Positions 1 to 8,733 of a stretch of DNA of 64,000 nt are shown here, piece by piece. The notes under the pieces were generated by a model. The model was not told the DNA's origin. It did not search any database and saw nothing but the letters and a program-made list of their open reading frames with translations. Numbering within the stretch: the first letter of the stretch is position 1; each line of letters starts with the position of its first letter. Position numbers and translations under genes: made by a program. This DNA is from Streptomyces virginiae (lineage in GTDB: Bacteria; Actinomycetota; Actinomycetes; Streptomycetales; Streptomycetaceae): assembly GCF_000720455.1 (NCBI RefSeq), contig NZ_JOAK01000003.1, forward strand, positions 310,001 through 374,000. Reading direction: 5' to 3'.

Positions 1-398
1 TCCACCCGCGGCGGCGGCTCCACCGGGTGCCGCTGGAGCGCCGCGACCCGGCCCGCCATCCGCTCCACCACCAGCGTGCAGTTCTCCGGGTCGGCGGCGA
101 TCAGCCGCGGTACCCGGACCGGCGGGCGGTGCCGGACGAACGCCCGGTATGCCGCTATTTCGTGCCGGTAGCGCTCACGCCATTCCGGCGAGTGGTCCAG
201 TAAAACCTTCGCGACGGCGGTCAAGCGTCCGGTGGTGCCCACCAGGAGGACCGAGCGGCCGCTGCGCCGCAGCACCTGCACCGGAGCGAACTCCGGACAG
301 ATCCGCTGCACCGAGGCGAGCGCGGTGCGCAGTTGAGCGCCCTGCGGCCCCGAGAGGTCGATTCTTCCGCTGACGGGCTGGGACCCGGCGCTCGGCAT
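1..398 (-). CDS. phosphotransferase (APH-like kinase fold), 3' end outside window
   Basis: Reading the minus strand from an ATG at 398 to the window edge gives about 132 residues without a stop, so the gene is 3'-truncated. The protein has the layout of an aminoglycoside/choline-kinase-like N-lobe: a glycine-rich strand (VLLVGTTGR), a strand with a probable ATP-binding lysine (AVAKVLL), a helix with the partner glutamate (HEIAAYR) and the hinge strand ([10 protein letters not shown]). The catalytic C-lobe is not in the window, so substrate is unknown. Leu66 is a TTA codon (201-203), which in Streptomyces makes translation depend on the bldA tRNA. No good ribosome site precedes the ATG, so the start is tentative and could lie further upstream. 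Confidence 0.6.
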   Translation of the reverse strand, partial: MPSAGSQPVSGRIDLSGPQGAQLRTALASVQRICPEFAPVQVLRRSGRSVLLVGTTGRLTAVAKVLLDHSPEWRERYRHEIAAYRAFVRHRPPVRVPRLIAADPENCTLVVERMAGRVAALQRHPVEPPPRV

Positions 399-756
399 CC
401 GCCGCGCCCGGACTGCGCCCTGCGCCGCGACCGACGTACGGCCCGGTTCGAGATAGGGGCCGCCGCCCGCCGGGAGCGTGCGGTGCGACCGGACCGGTGC
501 GGACACGGAGGACGTTGCTGCGTACATGGTGATACGGATCCCTTCGTGCGCCGACGAGTTGCGTACGCCACCCCGCCGATCCCGTACTTCACCCTGGGGA
601 GTTCCGCCGGTGACCGGGGCGGGGAGGCGCATTCCTACCTGACACCCGGCGCAAGGTGGCGAACCATCGGGCGTGCCCTGGCGAAGCCTGGCGAATAGTC
701 GCTGGGCATCTGACGGGGGGCTACTGTCAACTCAGCCGAGAACCTGGGGGCTTGAC
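399..756. other. gene-free intergenic stretch
   Basis: This 358-base stretch separates the divergent phosphotransferase and NsdA-like genes. Open frames exist but have no recognisable product. A possible -10 (TACTGT, 722-727) lies about 30 bases before the NsdA-like GTG. I see no RNA gene, repeat or convincing operator. Confidence 0.5.
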
Positions 757-2256
757 GTGAGCAAAGGTCCAAACACCCGCTTGAACGACCTGTTCGGCCT
801 GGCCGGCTGGTCGAAGGGCGAACTGGCGAGGATGGTGAACCGGCAGGCGGCGGCCATGGGCCACCCCCAGCTGGCCACCGACACCTCGCGGGTGCGGCGC
901 TGGATCGACATGGGGGAGAGCCCCCGCGAACCGGTGCCCACGGTACTGGCAGCACTGTTCACCGAGCGGCTCGGTCGTGTCGTGACCATCGAGGACCTCG
1001 GGTTCGTACGGCAGCGGCGCACCTCCAGACGGCAGCCGGACGGGGCTCGCGAGAACCCCGACGGCATGCCCTGGGCGCCCGAACGCACAGCCGCGGTCCT
1101 CACCGAATTCACGGGAATGGACCTCATGCTCAACCGTCGCGGTCTGATGGGCGCGGGTGCCGTGCTCACCGCCGGCTCCGCCCTCAGCAACGCCATGTAC
1201 GACTGGCTGCACACCGACCCCGCCCTGGCGAAGGCGACCCCAGGGCGCTTCGGGGACTCCTTCCAGGCCGACCCAGCGGGATATGACCGCTACGAGGCCG
1301 CCCCGATCGGCTCGCAGGAGATCGAGGCGCTGGAGCGCTCCGTCGAGGTGTTCCGCGCCTGGGACGCCTCCAGAGGCGGCGGACTGCAGCGCAAGGCCGT
1401 CGTCGGGCAGCTCAACGAGGTCGGTGGGATGCTCGCCTACCACCACCCCGACCACCTCCAGCGGCGGCTCTGGGGGGTGGCGGCCAACCTGGCGGTCCTC
1501 GCGGGCTGGATGTCGCACGACGTGGGCCTCGAACCCACCGCCCAGAAGTACTTCGTCATCGCCGCGCACGCGGCCCGCGAGGGCGGCGACCGCCCGCGCG
1601 CGGGCGAGGCGCTGTCCCGCGCCGCCCGCCAGATGGTCCACCTCGGCAAGCCGAACGAGGCCCTGGACCTGATGAAGCTCGCCCAGTCCGGTTCCGGCGA
1701 GCACACCCTCCCGCGCACCCGCGCCATGCTCCACACCATCGAGGCGTGGGCGCAGGCCGCCATGGGCAAGGGCCAGGCCATGCGCCGCACCCTGGGCGAG
1801 GCGGAGGAGCTGTTCGTCTCCGACAAGGGCGACGTACCGCCGCCGAGTTGGATGCAGCACTTCGACGAGGCGGACCTGCACGGCATGCAGGCGCTCGCCT
1901 ACCGGACCCTCGCCGACCACGACGCCACCGCGGCGCCCATCGCGGCGCGCCACGCCAAGGAGGCCCTGCGGCTGCGCGGCGACGGCTACCAGCGCTCGCA
2001 GATCTTCGACTACATCTCCATGGCCTCGGCCTGCTTCATCGCCGACGAGCCGGAACAGGCCGACCGCTACGCCCGCCTGGCCCTCGTCTCGATGAACGAG
2101 ACCTCCTCGCACCGGACCTGGGACCGGCTGCGCGAGATGTACCGGCTCACCGCTCAGTACGCCGGGTACGCGCGCATCGAGGACCTGCGCCAGGAGATCA
2201 AGCTGGCCCTCCCCGACACCCCGGCGTCGAGCGGCCGGCCGGCCACGGGGGTGTAG
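757..2256 (+). CDS. NsdA-like developmental/antibiotic regulator with TPR-like C-terminus
   Basis: A protein of 499 residues, read from GTG 757 behind a G-rich ribosome site; the frame is open further upstream but loses protein-like character. The N-terminus (about residues 5-70) looks like a small helical DNA-binding-type region. Around residue 120 is a short segment with LNRRGLMGAGAVL, often mis-annotated as a Tat signal in this family. Residues 180-490 are repeated helix pairs resembling TPRs. Established knowledge: S. coelicolor NsdA, a negative regulator of sporulation and antibiotic production, has this architecture and streptomycetes carry paralogues. Whether this copy is the NsdA orthologue or a sporulation-associated paralogue cannot be decided from sequence alone. 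It is monocistronic and ends at two hairpins. Confidence 0.7.
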   Translation: MSKGPNTRLNDLFGLAGWSKGELARMVNRQAAAMGHPQLATDTSRVRRWIDMGESPREPVPTVLAALFTERLGRVVTIEDLGFVRQRRTSRRQPDGARENPDGMPWAPERTAAVLTEFTGMDLMLNRRGLMGAGAVLTAGSALSNAMYDWLHTDPALAKATPGRFGDSFQADPAGYDRYEAAPIGSQEIEALERSVEVFRAWDASRGGGLQRKAVVGQLNEVGGMLAYHHPDHLQRRLWGVAANLAVLAGWMSHDVGLEPTAQKYFVIAAHAAREGGDRPRAGEALSRAARQMVHLGKPNEALDLMKLAQSGSGEHTLPRTRAMLHTIEAWAQAAMGKGQAMRRTLGEAEELFVSDKGDVPPPSWMQHFDEADLHGMQALAYRTLADHDATAAPIAARHAKEALRLRGDGYQRSQIFDYISMASACFIADEPEQADRYARLALVSMNETSSHRTWDRLREMYRLTAQYAGYARIEDLRQEIKLALPDTPASSGRPATGV

Positions 2257-2385
2257 GTTCCCGGCCGGCCCCGCACGCCCCACGGGTTCCGCATGCCCTC
2301 GACGCCCCCACGGCCGGGTGGGTCGAGCCCGCGTACGCCGACGTGTCGACGACGGGTGCGCAGACACGAGAGCGCGGACGAGAAA

Positions 2386-2407
2386 GGCCGCGCCTTCCGG
2401 CGCGGCC
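2386..2407. terminator. bidirectional terminator hairpin 1
   Basis: Perfect 9-bp stem (GGCCGCGCC, TTCC loop, GGCGCGGCC) between the convergent NsdA-like and PP2C genes, preceded by GAAA. Confidence 0.7.
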
Positions 2408-2420
2408 CTGAAGTCCGTAC

Positions 2421-2440
2421 GACCGGCCCTGCGGCCGGTC
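2421..2440. terminator. bidirectional terminator hairpin 2
   Basis: Second perfect hairpin, 8-bp stem (GACCGGCC / GGCCGGTC) with a CTGC loop, 13 bases from the first and just past the stop of the minus-strand phosphatase gene. Confidence 0.6.
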
Positions 2441-2447
2441 CGGTGCC

Positions 2448-3869
2448 CTATCCGCCGACCCGTGCGACGAGCACGCAGGCGTCGTCCTCCCGCTCGACCT
2501 CGCCGAACTCCTCGACCACGAGGCGTACGCAGTCCTGCGCCGACCGCGCCACCGAGAGCCGCGGCGCGAGTGCCAGCAGCCGTTCGGTCCCGTCCGCCCG
2601 GCTGAACTCGATGCTGCGCGGCGTCAGGCCGTCCGTGTGCAGGACCAGCAGGTCGCCCACTTCGAGCCGCTCCTCGGCCTGCCCGTACGAGGCCCCGGAG
2701 GTCGCGCCCAGCAGGATGCCCTCCGGCGGCGCCAGGGCGCGGCCCGAGCCGCGGCGGAACAGCAGGGGGGCCGGGTGGCCCGCCTGGGCCCAGGTCAGCA
2801 CCCGGCGCGCGGGGTCGTAGCTGCAGCACACGGCCGAGCCGAGGGCGGGCTGGACGGAGGTCTCCAGCAGCTGGTTGAGCCAGCCCATCAGCGGCCCCGG
2901 CGCGATGCCGGCCATGGCCATGCCGCGCAGGGCGCCCAGCATCATCGCCATTCCGGAGGTGGCGGTCACGCCGTGCCCGGTCAGGTCACCGACCGTCAGC
3001 ATCGATGAGCCGTCGGGGAGTTCGAGCGCGTCGTACCAGTCGCCGCCGATCAGTGCGCTGGTCGCGGAGGGCAGGTAGTGCGCGGCCACGTCCAGCGAGC
3101 CGGCGTCACTGTGCGGGAACCGCAGGGAGCCGCGCCACGGGGGGAGCACGGCTTCCTGCAGCTCGACCGCCAGCCGGTGCTCGGTCTGCGCGATCTCCCG
3201 CTGGCGCTGCAGCGAGTCACGGGACTCGCGCACCGCCCGCTGGCTCCGGCGCAGTTCACTCACGTCCCGCAGCACGGCCCACATGGAGGCCGCGCAGCCG
3301 TCGGAGTCGAGTACCGGCTCGCCCCTCATGTGCAGCGTCCGGACCCGGCCGTCGGCCCGGACGATGCGGAACTCCCCGTCGATGGGCTTGCCGTCCACCA
3401 GGCAGGCGGTGACCCATGCGGTGAGCAGCGGCTGGTCCTCCGAGAACAGGGTCGAGCCCAGTTCGTCGAGGGGGAGGGCGCCCGCCTCGGGCGACCGGCC
3501 GAAGATCTGGAACAGCTCGTCGGACCAACTGACCTCATCGGTCAGCAGGTTCCACTCGGCGCTGCCGACGCGCGTCTGGGCCTCGGGCGCGGCCTCGGGA
3601 GCCGCCTGCGGGAACACCGCGGCCTCGGGGACCGGAGGCAGACCCTCCTTGAGCTGGCCGAGGTGCTCGCGGAGGTCGTCGAGGTGGTGCACGGCGAGAT
3701 CGCACAGCGCGCGCTGCCAGCGGCCCTGGGCGTCGTCGTCGTCCACGACGGTGTCGCGGCGGACCGCGTCCACGTCCCCCCGGAGGCGCCGGGTCTGAGA
3801 GATCAGTGCGTCCACCGACCCCGGCTCGGGCGGCTGCGCGGGACGGTCCGCGAACAGGTGGGACGGCAT
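2448..3869 (-). CDS. PAS domain - SpoIIE-type PP2C serine phosphatase
   Basis: A protein of 473 residues. Residues 1-90 are an unassigned helical region; about 105-215 is a PAS sensor domain (WSDELFQIFG, then DGRVRTLHMRGEPV); 215-250 is a probable coiled-coil linker; 255-473 is a PP2C/SpoIIE phosphatase domain. Metal-binding motifs are visible: GGDWYDALELPDG, VGDLTGHG, HTDGL and the terminal DDACVLVAR. The family dephosphorylates anti-anti-sigma factors in partner-switching stress pathways, or acts in aerial development, often with the PAS domain sensing a small ligand. No kinase or STAS partner gene lies nearby, so its target is unknown. A CGGAG ribosome site supports the ATG at 3869. Confidence 0.85.
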   Translation of the reverse strand: MPSHLFADRPAQPPEPGSVDALISQTRRLRGDVDAVRRDTVVDDDDAQGRWQRALCDLAVHHLDDLREHLGQLKEGLPPVPEAAVFPQAAPEAAPEAQTRVGSAEWNLLTDEVSWSDELFQIFGRSPEAGALPLDELGSTLFSEDQPLLTAWVTACLVDGKPIDGEFRIVRADGRVRTLHMRGEPVLDSDGCAASMWAVLRDVSELRRSQRAVRESRDSLQRQREIAQTEHRLAVELQEAVLPPWRGSLRFPHSDAGSLDVAAHYLPSATSALIGGDWYDALELPDGSSMLTVGDLTGHGVTATSGMAMMLGALRGMAMAGIAPGPLMGWLNQLLETSVQPALGSAVCCSYDPARRVLTWAQAGHPAPLLFRRGSGRALAPPEGILLGATSGASYGQAEERLEVGDLLVLHTDGLTPRSIEFSRADGTERLLALAPRLSVARSAQDCVRLVVEEFGEVEREDDACVLVARVGG

Positions 3870-4359
3870 GAGAACTCCGATACAGGCGCGGCACGGCCAA
3901 GTCTGAAGGAAGGACCGGTAACGACTGTTGCACAGGCAGCGACAGTGTGTAAGGCGTTTGGCAACATCCGCTACGTTCTTGCTTCTGGTATATGCCGCAG
4001 GCCTGACGACCCCGCCGCCGTGTGCGAACGAATCCGGTCAGCGGGGGTGCGGGGCCATGGTGCGCGTGCCTGCCGGTGGGGCGTGAGGTGCGCCGGGAAA
4101 CGGCGGCCTGAATCCGGCCATCCGCCCCCTGTGACTCGATCAAACGCCCGATGCGTACGAGGCGTTCGGGCCGCCCCGCCCGCGCCGGGCCCGGTTCAGG
4201 GCGCGCATCGCAATACCCCCGAACGGATGACCCCCGGGGCCGGTACGGCGGCGGAATCGGGGCTTCCCAGCCGGTGCCCCGGCCGCTACCCTACGTGCCG
4301 GTAATAAACCGGGGAGGTCCGCGCGGGCGGGCCCGCGCAGCGCTGGGGACACGACGACA
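3870..4359. other. long divergent intergenic region
   Basis: This 490-base region holds the 5' sides of the PP2C gene (minus) and the molybdenum hydroxylase operon (plus). The part next to the PP2C gene (3920-4010) is less G+C rich and probably holds its promoter. Near the hydroxylase start are a small dyad (CCGG TAATAAA CCGG, about 4297-4311) and a G+C hairpin (about 4320-4338). No gene is supported here. Confidence 0.5.
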
Positions 4360-6588
4360 TTGAGCGGGCAGCACGACGCCACCGGCCGGAGCCGGCGTTC
4401 CTTCCTCACCTACCTCGTGGCGGCCCCCACGCTCGCCCTGGTCACCCGCGCCGGCGCCGACGCGCTGGCCCCGCAGGCCGCCCACGCCGTCGTGCCGTCC
4501 CTGCCGGCCATCGCCGACGTGATCGACCTCGGCGACCTCTTCATCCTCGCCGGCGCGCCCACCTCCGCCCTGCTCGCCCTCGCGGTCGAGGCGGACGGGA
4601 CCGTCCGCTTCCGGCTGCCGCGCGAGGAGGTCGGGCAGGGCCTCACCACCGCGGTGGCGATGCTCGTCGCCGAGGAACTCGACGCGCCCCTGGCCGACGT
4701 ACGCGTGGAACTGGACGACGCGCGGCCCGAGCTGCTGTTCAACCAGCTCACCGGCTCCTCCAACTCCATCCGTTCCCTCTACGGGCCGGTCCGCCAGTGC
4801 GCGGCCACCGCGCGGGCCCGCCTCGTCGCGGCCGCCGCCCAGCGCTGGAGCCTCGCCCCGGCGTCGCTGACCACCGCGGACGGCGCCGTCCGCGCCCCCG
4901 ACGGGCGCACCGCCCGCTACGGCGAACTCGCCGCCGCCGCGGCCGCCCCCGGCCTCCCCGTCCCCGGCGCCACCCCCAAGAAGGCCGTGAAGCACACCCT
5001 CGTCGGCCGGCCGACGAGCCGCATCGACGCCCGCGCCATGGTCACCGGCGCCCAGCGGTACACCCTCGACCTCGACGTGCCCGGCGCCAAGCCGTGCGTG
5101 GTGCGCCGCCCGCCCACCTTCGGCGGCACCGTCCGCGGCGTCGCCAACCTCGCCGACGTCCGGGCCATGCCCGGCGTCCTGAACGTGGTCACCGTCCCCA
5201 CCGGGGTCGCCGTCGTCGCCGAGACCTTCGGGCAGGCCATCACCGCCAAGGCCGCCCTCCAGGTCACCTGGGGGCCGGGGCCCGCCGACCAGCTCTCCGA
5301 CGCGCAGATCCGCACCAGGCTGCGCGCCGCCACCCCGCCGCTGCTGGTGCCGCCGCTCCTCACTCCGTACGTGGACGCCGAGTTCGACTTCGCCTTCGTC
5401 AGCCACGCCCCGATGGAGACCAACTGCGCCGTCGCCGACGTGCGCGACGACCGGGCCGAGATCTGGTCCGGCCTCAAATCCCCCATCGTGGCCCGCCAGA
5501 CCATCGCGGCCGACCTCGGCCTGCCCCCGGACAAGGTGACGGTGCACGTCGTCCAGGCCGGCGGGTCCTTCGGCCGGCGGCTCTTCTTCGACGCCGCGCT
5601 GGAGGCCGCCCGGATCTCCAGGGCCTGCCGTCGCCCGGTCAGGCTGATGTGGACCCGCGTTGACGACACGCGCCACGGCCGGATGCGCCCCGCCACCCAC
5701 CACAAGATCCGCGCCACGCACCTCCTGGGGGAGGTCCTCAGCTTCGAGCACCGCGTCGCCGCCGCCGAGACCGACTTCCGGCACGGGCTGGGCGAGATCA
5801 TCACCGCGACCGCGGCGCACCTGCCGCTCGGCACCGGCAACGCCACCCTCGCCCAGACGTTGTTCCTCACCACGGTGAAGTCCCCGTACCACTTCGGCCT
5901 CACCACCCAGGCCCTCACCGAGGTGCCGACCGGGATCCCCACCGCCTCGTGGCGCTCGGTGTACTCCGCCAACACGCGCGGAGCCGAGGAGATCATGGTC
6001 GACGAACTGGCCGCGGCCACCGGCAAGGACCCCTACCGCTTCCGCCGCACCTTCCTGAAGACCGACGCCCAGCGCGCCGTACTGGACAAGGTCGCGACCG
6101 AGGGGAACTGGGGGCGGGCGATGGAGCCCGGCCGCGCGCAGGGCGTCGCCTTCCACGAGGAGTACAAGTCCCGAACCGCCTGCCTCGTGGAGATCGACGT
6201 CCGCGACCCGCAGCGCGCCCGCGTGACCAAGGCCGTCATCGCGGTGGACGTGGGCCTGCCGGTCAACCCGCGCGGGCTGGAGGCCCAGATGATCGGCGGC
6301 CTCACCGACGCGATCTCCACCACCCTGCGCGCCGGACTCCACATCGACAAGGGGCTTCCGCTCGAAGGCAGTTACAGCCAGTTCCACTGGGCTCAGCAGC
6401 GCGACACCCCGCGCGACGTACGGGTCTTTGTGCTCCCGGCCACCGGTACGGAGCCGGGCGGTGCGGGCGAGCTCGGCGTGCCCGCCGCGGTCGGCGCCAT
6501 CGCCAACGCCTGGGCCCGGGCCACCGGTTCGAAGCCGCGCAGCTTCCCCCTCGACTTCGACGTCGACTTCACCCCCTACCCGCGCTAG
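4360..6588 (+). CDS. Tat-exported molybdopterin hydroxylase, large subunit (IorB-like)
   Basis: A protein of 742 residues from a TTG start with GGGGAC upstream. It starts with a Tat signal (SRRSFL, then a hydrophobic stretch ending near AAHA, about residue 38). The rest is the xanthine dehydrogenase / aldehyde oxidase molybdenum-cofactor domain of the isoquinoline 1-oxidoreductase beta type: GGSFGRR, a long cofactor-binding half, and GGAGELGVP near the C-terminus with the expected catalytic glutamate. Such enzymes hydroxylate aldehydes or N-heterocycles with water-derived oxygen in the cell envelope. The gene precedes its iron-sulfur subunit by 21 bases, the reverse of the common small-then-large order. 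No dedicated membrane cytochrome is adjacent. The substrate cannot be predicted. Confidence 0.85.
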   Translation: MSGQHDATGRSRRSFLTYLVAAPTLALVTRAGADALAPQAAHAVVPSLPAIADVIDLGDLFILAGAPTSALLALAVEADGTVRFRLPREEVGQGLTTAVAMLVAEELDAPLADVRVELDDARPELLFNQLTGSSNSIRSLYGPVRQCAATARARLVAAAAQRWSLAPASLTTADGAVRAPDGRTARYGELAAAAAAPGLPVPGATPKKAVKHTLVGRPTSRIDARAMVTGAQRYTLDLDVPGAKPCVVRRPPTFGGTVRGVANLADVRAMPGVLNVVTVPTGVAVVAETFGQAITAKAALQVTWGPGPADQLSDAQIRTRLRAATPPLLVPPLLTPYVDAEFDFAFVSHAPMETNCAVADVRDDRAEIWSGLKSPIVARQTIAADLGLPPDKVTVHVVQAGGSFGRRLFFDAALEAARISRACRRPVRLMWTRVDDTRHGRMRPATHHKIRATHLLGEVLSFEHRVAAAETDFRHGLGEIITATAAHLPLGTGNATLAQTLFLTTVKSPYHFGLTTQALTEVPTGIPTASWRSVYSANTRGAEEIMVDELAAATGKDPYRFRRTFLKTDAQRAVLDKVATEGNWGRAMEPGRAQGVAFHEEYKSRTACLVEIDVRDPQRARVTKAVIAVDVGLPVNPRGLEAQMIGGLTDAISTTLRAGLHIDKGLPLEGSYSQFHWAQQRDTPRDVRVFVLPATGTEPGGAGELGVPAAVGAIANAWARATGSKPRSFPLDFDVDFTPYPR

Positions 6589-6609
6589 CCGCCGAGCCAG
6601 GAGTACGCC

Positions 6610-7065
6610 GTGCCCTCGCACACCTTCACCGTCAACGGGCGGAGCGTCACCGTGGACGCGCCCGACGACCTGCCCCTGCTGTGGGTGCTCCGCGACATGC
6701 TGGGCGTCCGCGGCCCCAAGTACGGCTGCGGGGTGGACGTCTGCAAGGCCTGCACCAGCCACCTCGACGGGGTGGACGTCCGCCCGTGCGTGGTGCCCGT
6801 CTCGGCGTGCGCGGGACGGGAGGTGACCACGATCGAGGGCCTCGCCGACGGGGACGACCTGCACCCCGTGCAGGAGGCCTGGCTCGAACAGGACGTCGCC
6901 CAGTGCGGTTTCTGCCAGCCCGGTCAGATCATGGCGGCCGTCGCGCTGCTGAAGCGCACCAGCGAGCCCACGGACGAGGACATCGACGCCATCGCCAACA
7001 TCTGCCGGTGCGGCACCTACTTCCGCATCCGGGAGGCCATCCGCAGTGCGGCCGCCAGGATGTGA
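6610..7065 (+). CDS. [2Fe-2S] small subunit of the hydroxylase (IorA-like)
   Basis: A protein of 151 residues from a GTG start with AGGAG 6 bases upstream, 21 bases after the large subunit. An N-terminal ferredoxin domain carries the plant-type cluster ([12 protein letters not shown] then C at about 62). A C-terminal helical domain carries the second cluster (CGFCQPGQ and ICRCG). This is the standard electron-transfer subunit of IorAB-type enzymes. It has no signal peptide, so it presumably rides out on the Tat signal of the large subunit. The two genes form an operon ending at a hairpin (7074-7114). Confidence 0.9.
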   Translation: MPSHTFTVNGRSVTVDAPDDLPLLWVLRDMLGVRGPKYGCGVDVCKACTSHLDGVDVRPCVVPVSACAGREVTTIEGLADGDDLHPVQEAWLEQDVAQCGFCQPGQIMAAVALLKRTSEPTDEDIDAIANICRCGTYFRIREAIRSAAARM

Positions 7066-7073
7066 GCGGCGGA

Positions 7074-7114
7074 TCCCGGGGCCTCCCCCGTGTTCGTGCT
7101 CATGGGCCCCGGGA
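7074..7114 (+). terminator. terminator hairpin after the hydroxylase operon
   Basis: 10-bp perfect stem (TCCCGGGGCC / GGCCCCGGGA) with a 21-base loop, 9 bases after the IorA-like stop. Confidence 0.5.
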
Positions 7115-7235
7115 CCCGTCCGCTCGTGGAACAACCTATGCGGGCGCGCGGCCTTCCACAGGGTTCGCACTGCCCAGTGACCGGGCGAGACCGGTATCAC
7201 AGCGCACAGTGTGCGGTGGGTGGTTGAATGCGCCG

Positions 7236-8690
7236 GTGTCACGGTCCGACGACGTACTCAAGGTCCACCGGCTCGCCCACACCGGGGGGTCGGCCGCGCT
7301 GCTGGAGTGGCTCGCCGCCCGCCTCGGCGGATGGACCGGAGTGGTGCGCGCGGGAGACCCCGGCGCCGGCGGGGCGGACCGGGATCAGGCCGGGGGAGCG
7401 CCCGAGGCCGCCGTCCGCGGCGCCGCCGAGCTGAGCGCCCGCGGCGTACGGTCGGCCGTCCTGCACGGCGACGGGTCCGCCACCCTGCTGTTCGCGCTGG
7501 ACGCGGGGCGGGCACTGGCCGCCGTACTGCCGCTGCCGCACCCGGCCGAGGCGCCGACGCTGCTGGCGGACGCGGCCGTACCGCTGGCCCTCGTACTGCG
7601 CGCCGAGGAGGCCGAACGACGGGAGGAGAGGGCCGCGATCGCCGAGGCAAGGGCCCGCGAAGCCGTGCTCCGCCTGCTGATGAGCGGTCAGCTCTCCACC
7701 GCCCACCAGATCGCCGAGGCACTGCGGCCCCCGCTGCCCGACCCGATGCGGATCTACGTCGCCGAGTGCCGTACCGGGCGCCTCTCCGAAGTGGCCCGGC
7801 TGTGCCGGGAGGTGACCGGCGGCCGGGCCTGGGTGGTGCGCTGCCCGGTCTACGTGCGCCACCTCGTCATCCTGGTCCCGGCCGACGCGGCTGCGGTGTC
7901 CGCCGACCACGACCCCCTGGCGGGGGCGCTGACGGCGACCGCCCCGGACTGCACGGTCGGGGTCAGCGGGGAACTCGCCCTCGGGCAGGCCCCCACCGCC
8001 TACACCCAGGCCTTCCACGCCCTGGCCGTCGCCCGCGGCCGCGAGGAACGGCACGCCCGGTTCGGCCCCGGCCCGGAGCTGGCGCTCGCGGCCCACGAGG
8101 CCGGGGCCGACTGGGCCGGGGCCCTGCTCGCGCCCCTGCACGCGTACGAACCCCGGCGCCCGCAGGACCCCGGCGGACAGGAACTGCGCGACACCGCCCA
8201 CGCCTGGCTGAACTTCGGCGCGCACGCCACCCGGCTGCTGAGGGTCCACCGCAACACCCTGGCCGCGAGGGTCCGGCTGGTCGAGACGCTGCTCGGGCTG
8301 GACCTCGGCCGCCTCGGCGACCAGGCGGCCCTCTCCCTGGCGCTCCGGCTGACCCCGGGTGCGGGGCGGGGGAGCGGCACCGCCGCACCGGCGGCGGCGC
8401 CAGGGCTCGACGCGGTCCTGCGCGATCCGCGGCTGACCGAGTGGGCCCGGGCCCACCTGAGCCGGCTTTCCGGCCCGGACGCACCGGCCGGCGCCCGGAC
8501 CACGGTCCGCACCTGGCTGGAGCACGACGCCCGGCTCGTACCGGCCGCCGCCGCGCTCGGGGTATCCGTCCCCGGTGCCCGCAAGCGGCTGGCCCGGATC
8601 GAGTCCCTGCTGGAGCGCTCGCTGCTGCAGTCCCCGAGCGTCCGGTACGACCTGTGGCTGGCGCACAGGGCCGAAGAGCTCGCCGGGTGA
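7236..8690 (+). CDS. PucR-family transcriptional regulator with two C-terminal HTH segments
   Basis: A protein of 484 residues read from GTG 7236; an in-frame TTG at 7224 is a possible alternative start. An N-terminal sensor-like domain (about 1-140) is followed by a GGDEF-like PucR middle region and a PucR-type HTH with the signature VHRNTLAARVRLVETLLGLD. Unusually, a second, weaker HTH-like segment follows (GVSVPGARKRLARIESLLE). PucR regulators commonly control purine or other nitrogen catabolism, and one lying next to a xanthine-dehydrogenase-type enzyme is suggestive but not proof. It also sits directly upstream of an amino-acid permease, a second possible target. Confidence 0.8.
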   Translation: MSRSDDVLKVHRLAHTGGSAALLEWLAARLGGWTGVVRAGDPGAGGADRDQAGGAPEAAVRGAAELSARGVRSAVLHGDGSATLLFALDAGRALAAVLPLPHPAEAPTLLADAAVPLALVLRAEEAERREERAAIAEARAREAVLRLLMSGQLSTAHQIAEALRPPLPDPMRIYVAECRTGRLSEVARLCREVTGGRAWVVRCPVYVRHLVILVPADAAAVSADHDPLAGALTATAPDCTVGVSGELALGQAPTAYTQAFHALAVARGREERHARFGPGPELALAAHEAGADWAGALLAPLHAYEPRRPQDPGGQELRDTAHAWLNFGAHATRLLRVHRNTLAARVRLVETLLGLDLGRLGDQAALSLALRLTPGAGRGSGTAAPAAAPGLDAVLRDPRLTEWARAHLSRLSGPDAPAGARTTVRTWLEHDARLVPAAAALGVSVPGARKRLARIESLLERSLLQSPSVRYDLWLAHRAEELAG

Positions 8691-8733
8691 CACAACCCCT
8701 CAAAGGGATGTTCATCGGAGAAAACGCACGAAC

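Noticed and set aside
727..2829. 700-codon minus-strand frame across the NsdA-like gene
   Set aside because: Runs over a well-supported gene and a double terminator; low-complexity translation.
7224..7235. Earlier TTG as the PucR start
   Set aside because: The GGTGGG ribosome-like site is too close to it (3 bases). GTG 7236 was kept, although not certain.
4291..7242. 983-codon open frame on the minus strand opposite the hydroxylase genes
   Set aside because: It mirrors the real plus-strand genes; high G+C suppresses stop codons in the opposite frame. The translation is Gly/Ala/Val/Arg-rich with no fold.
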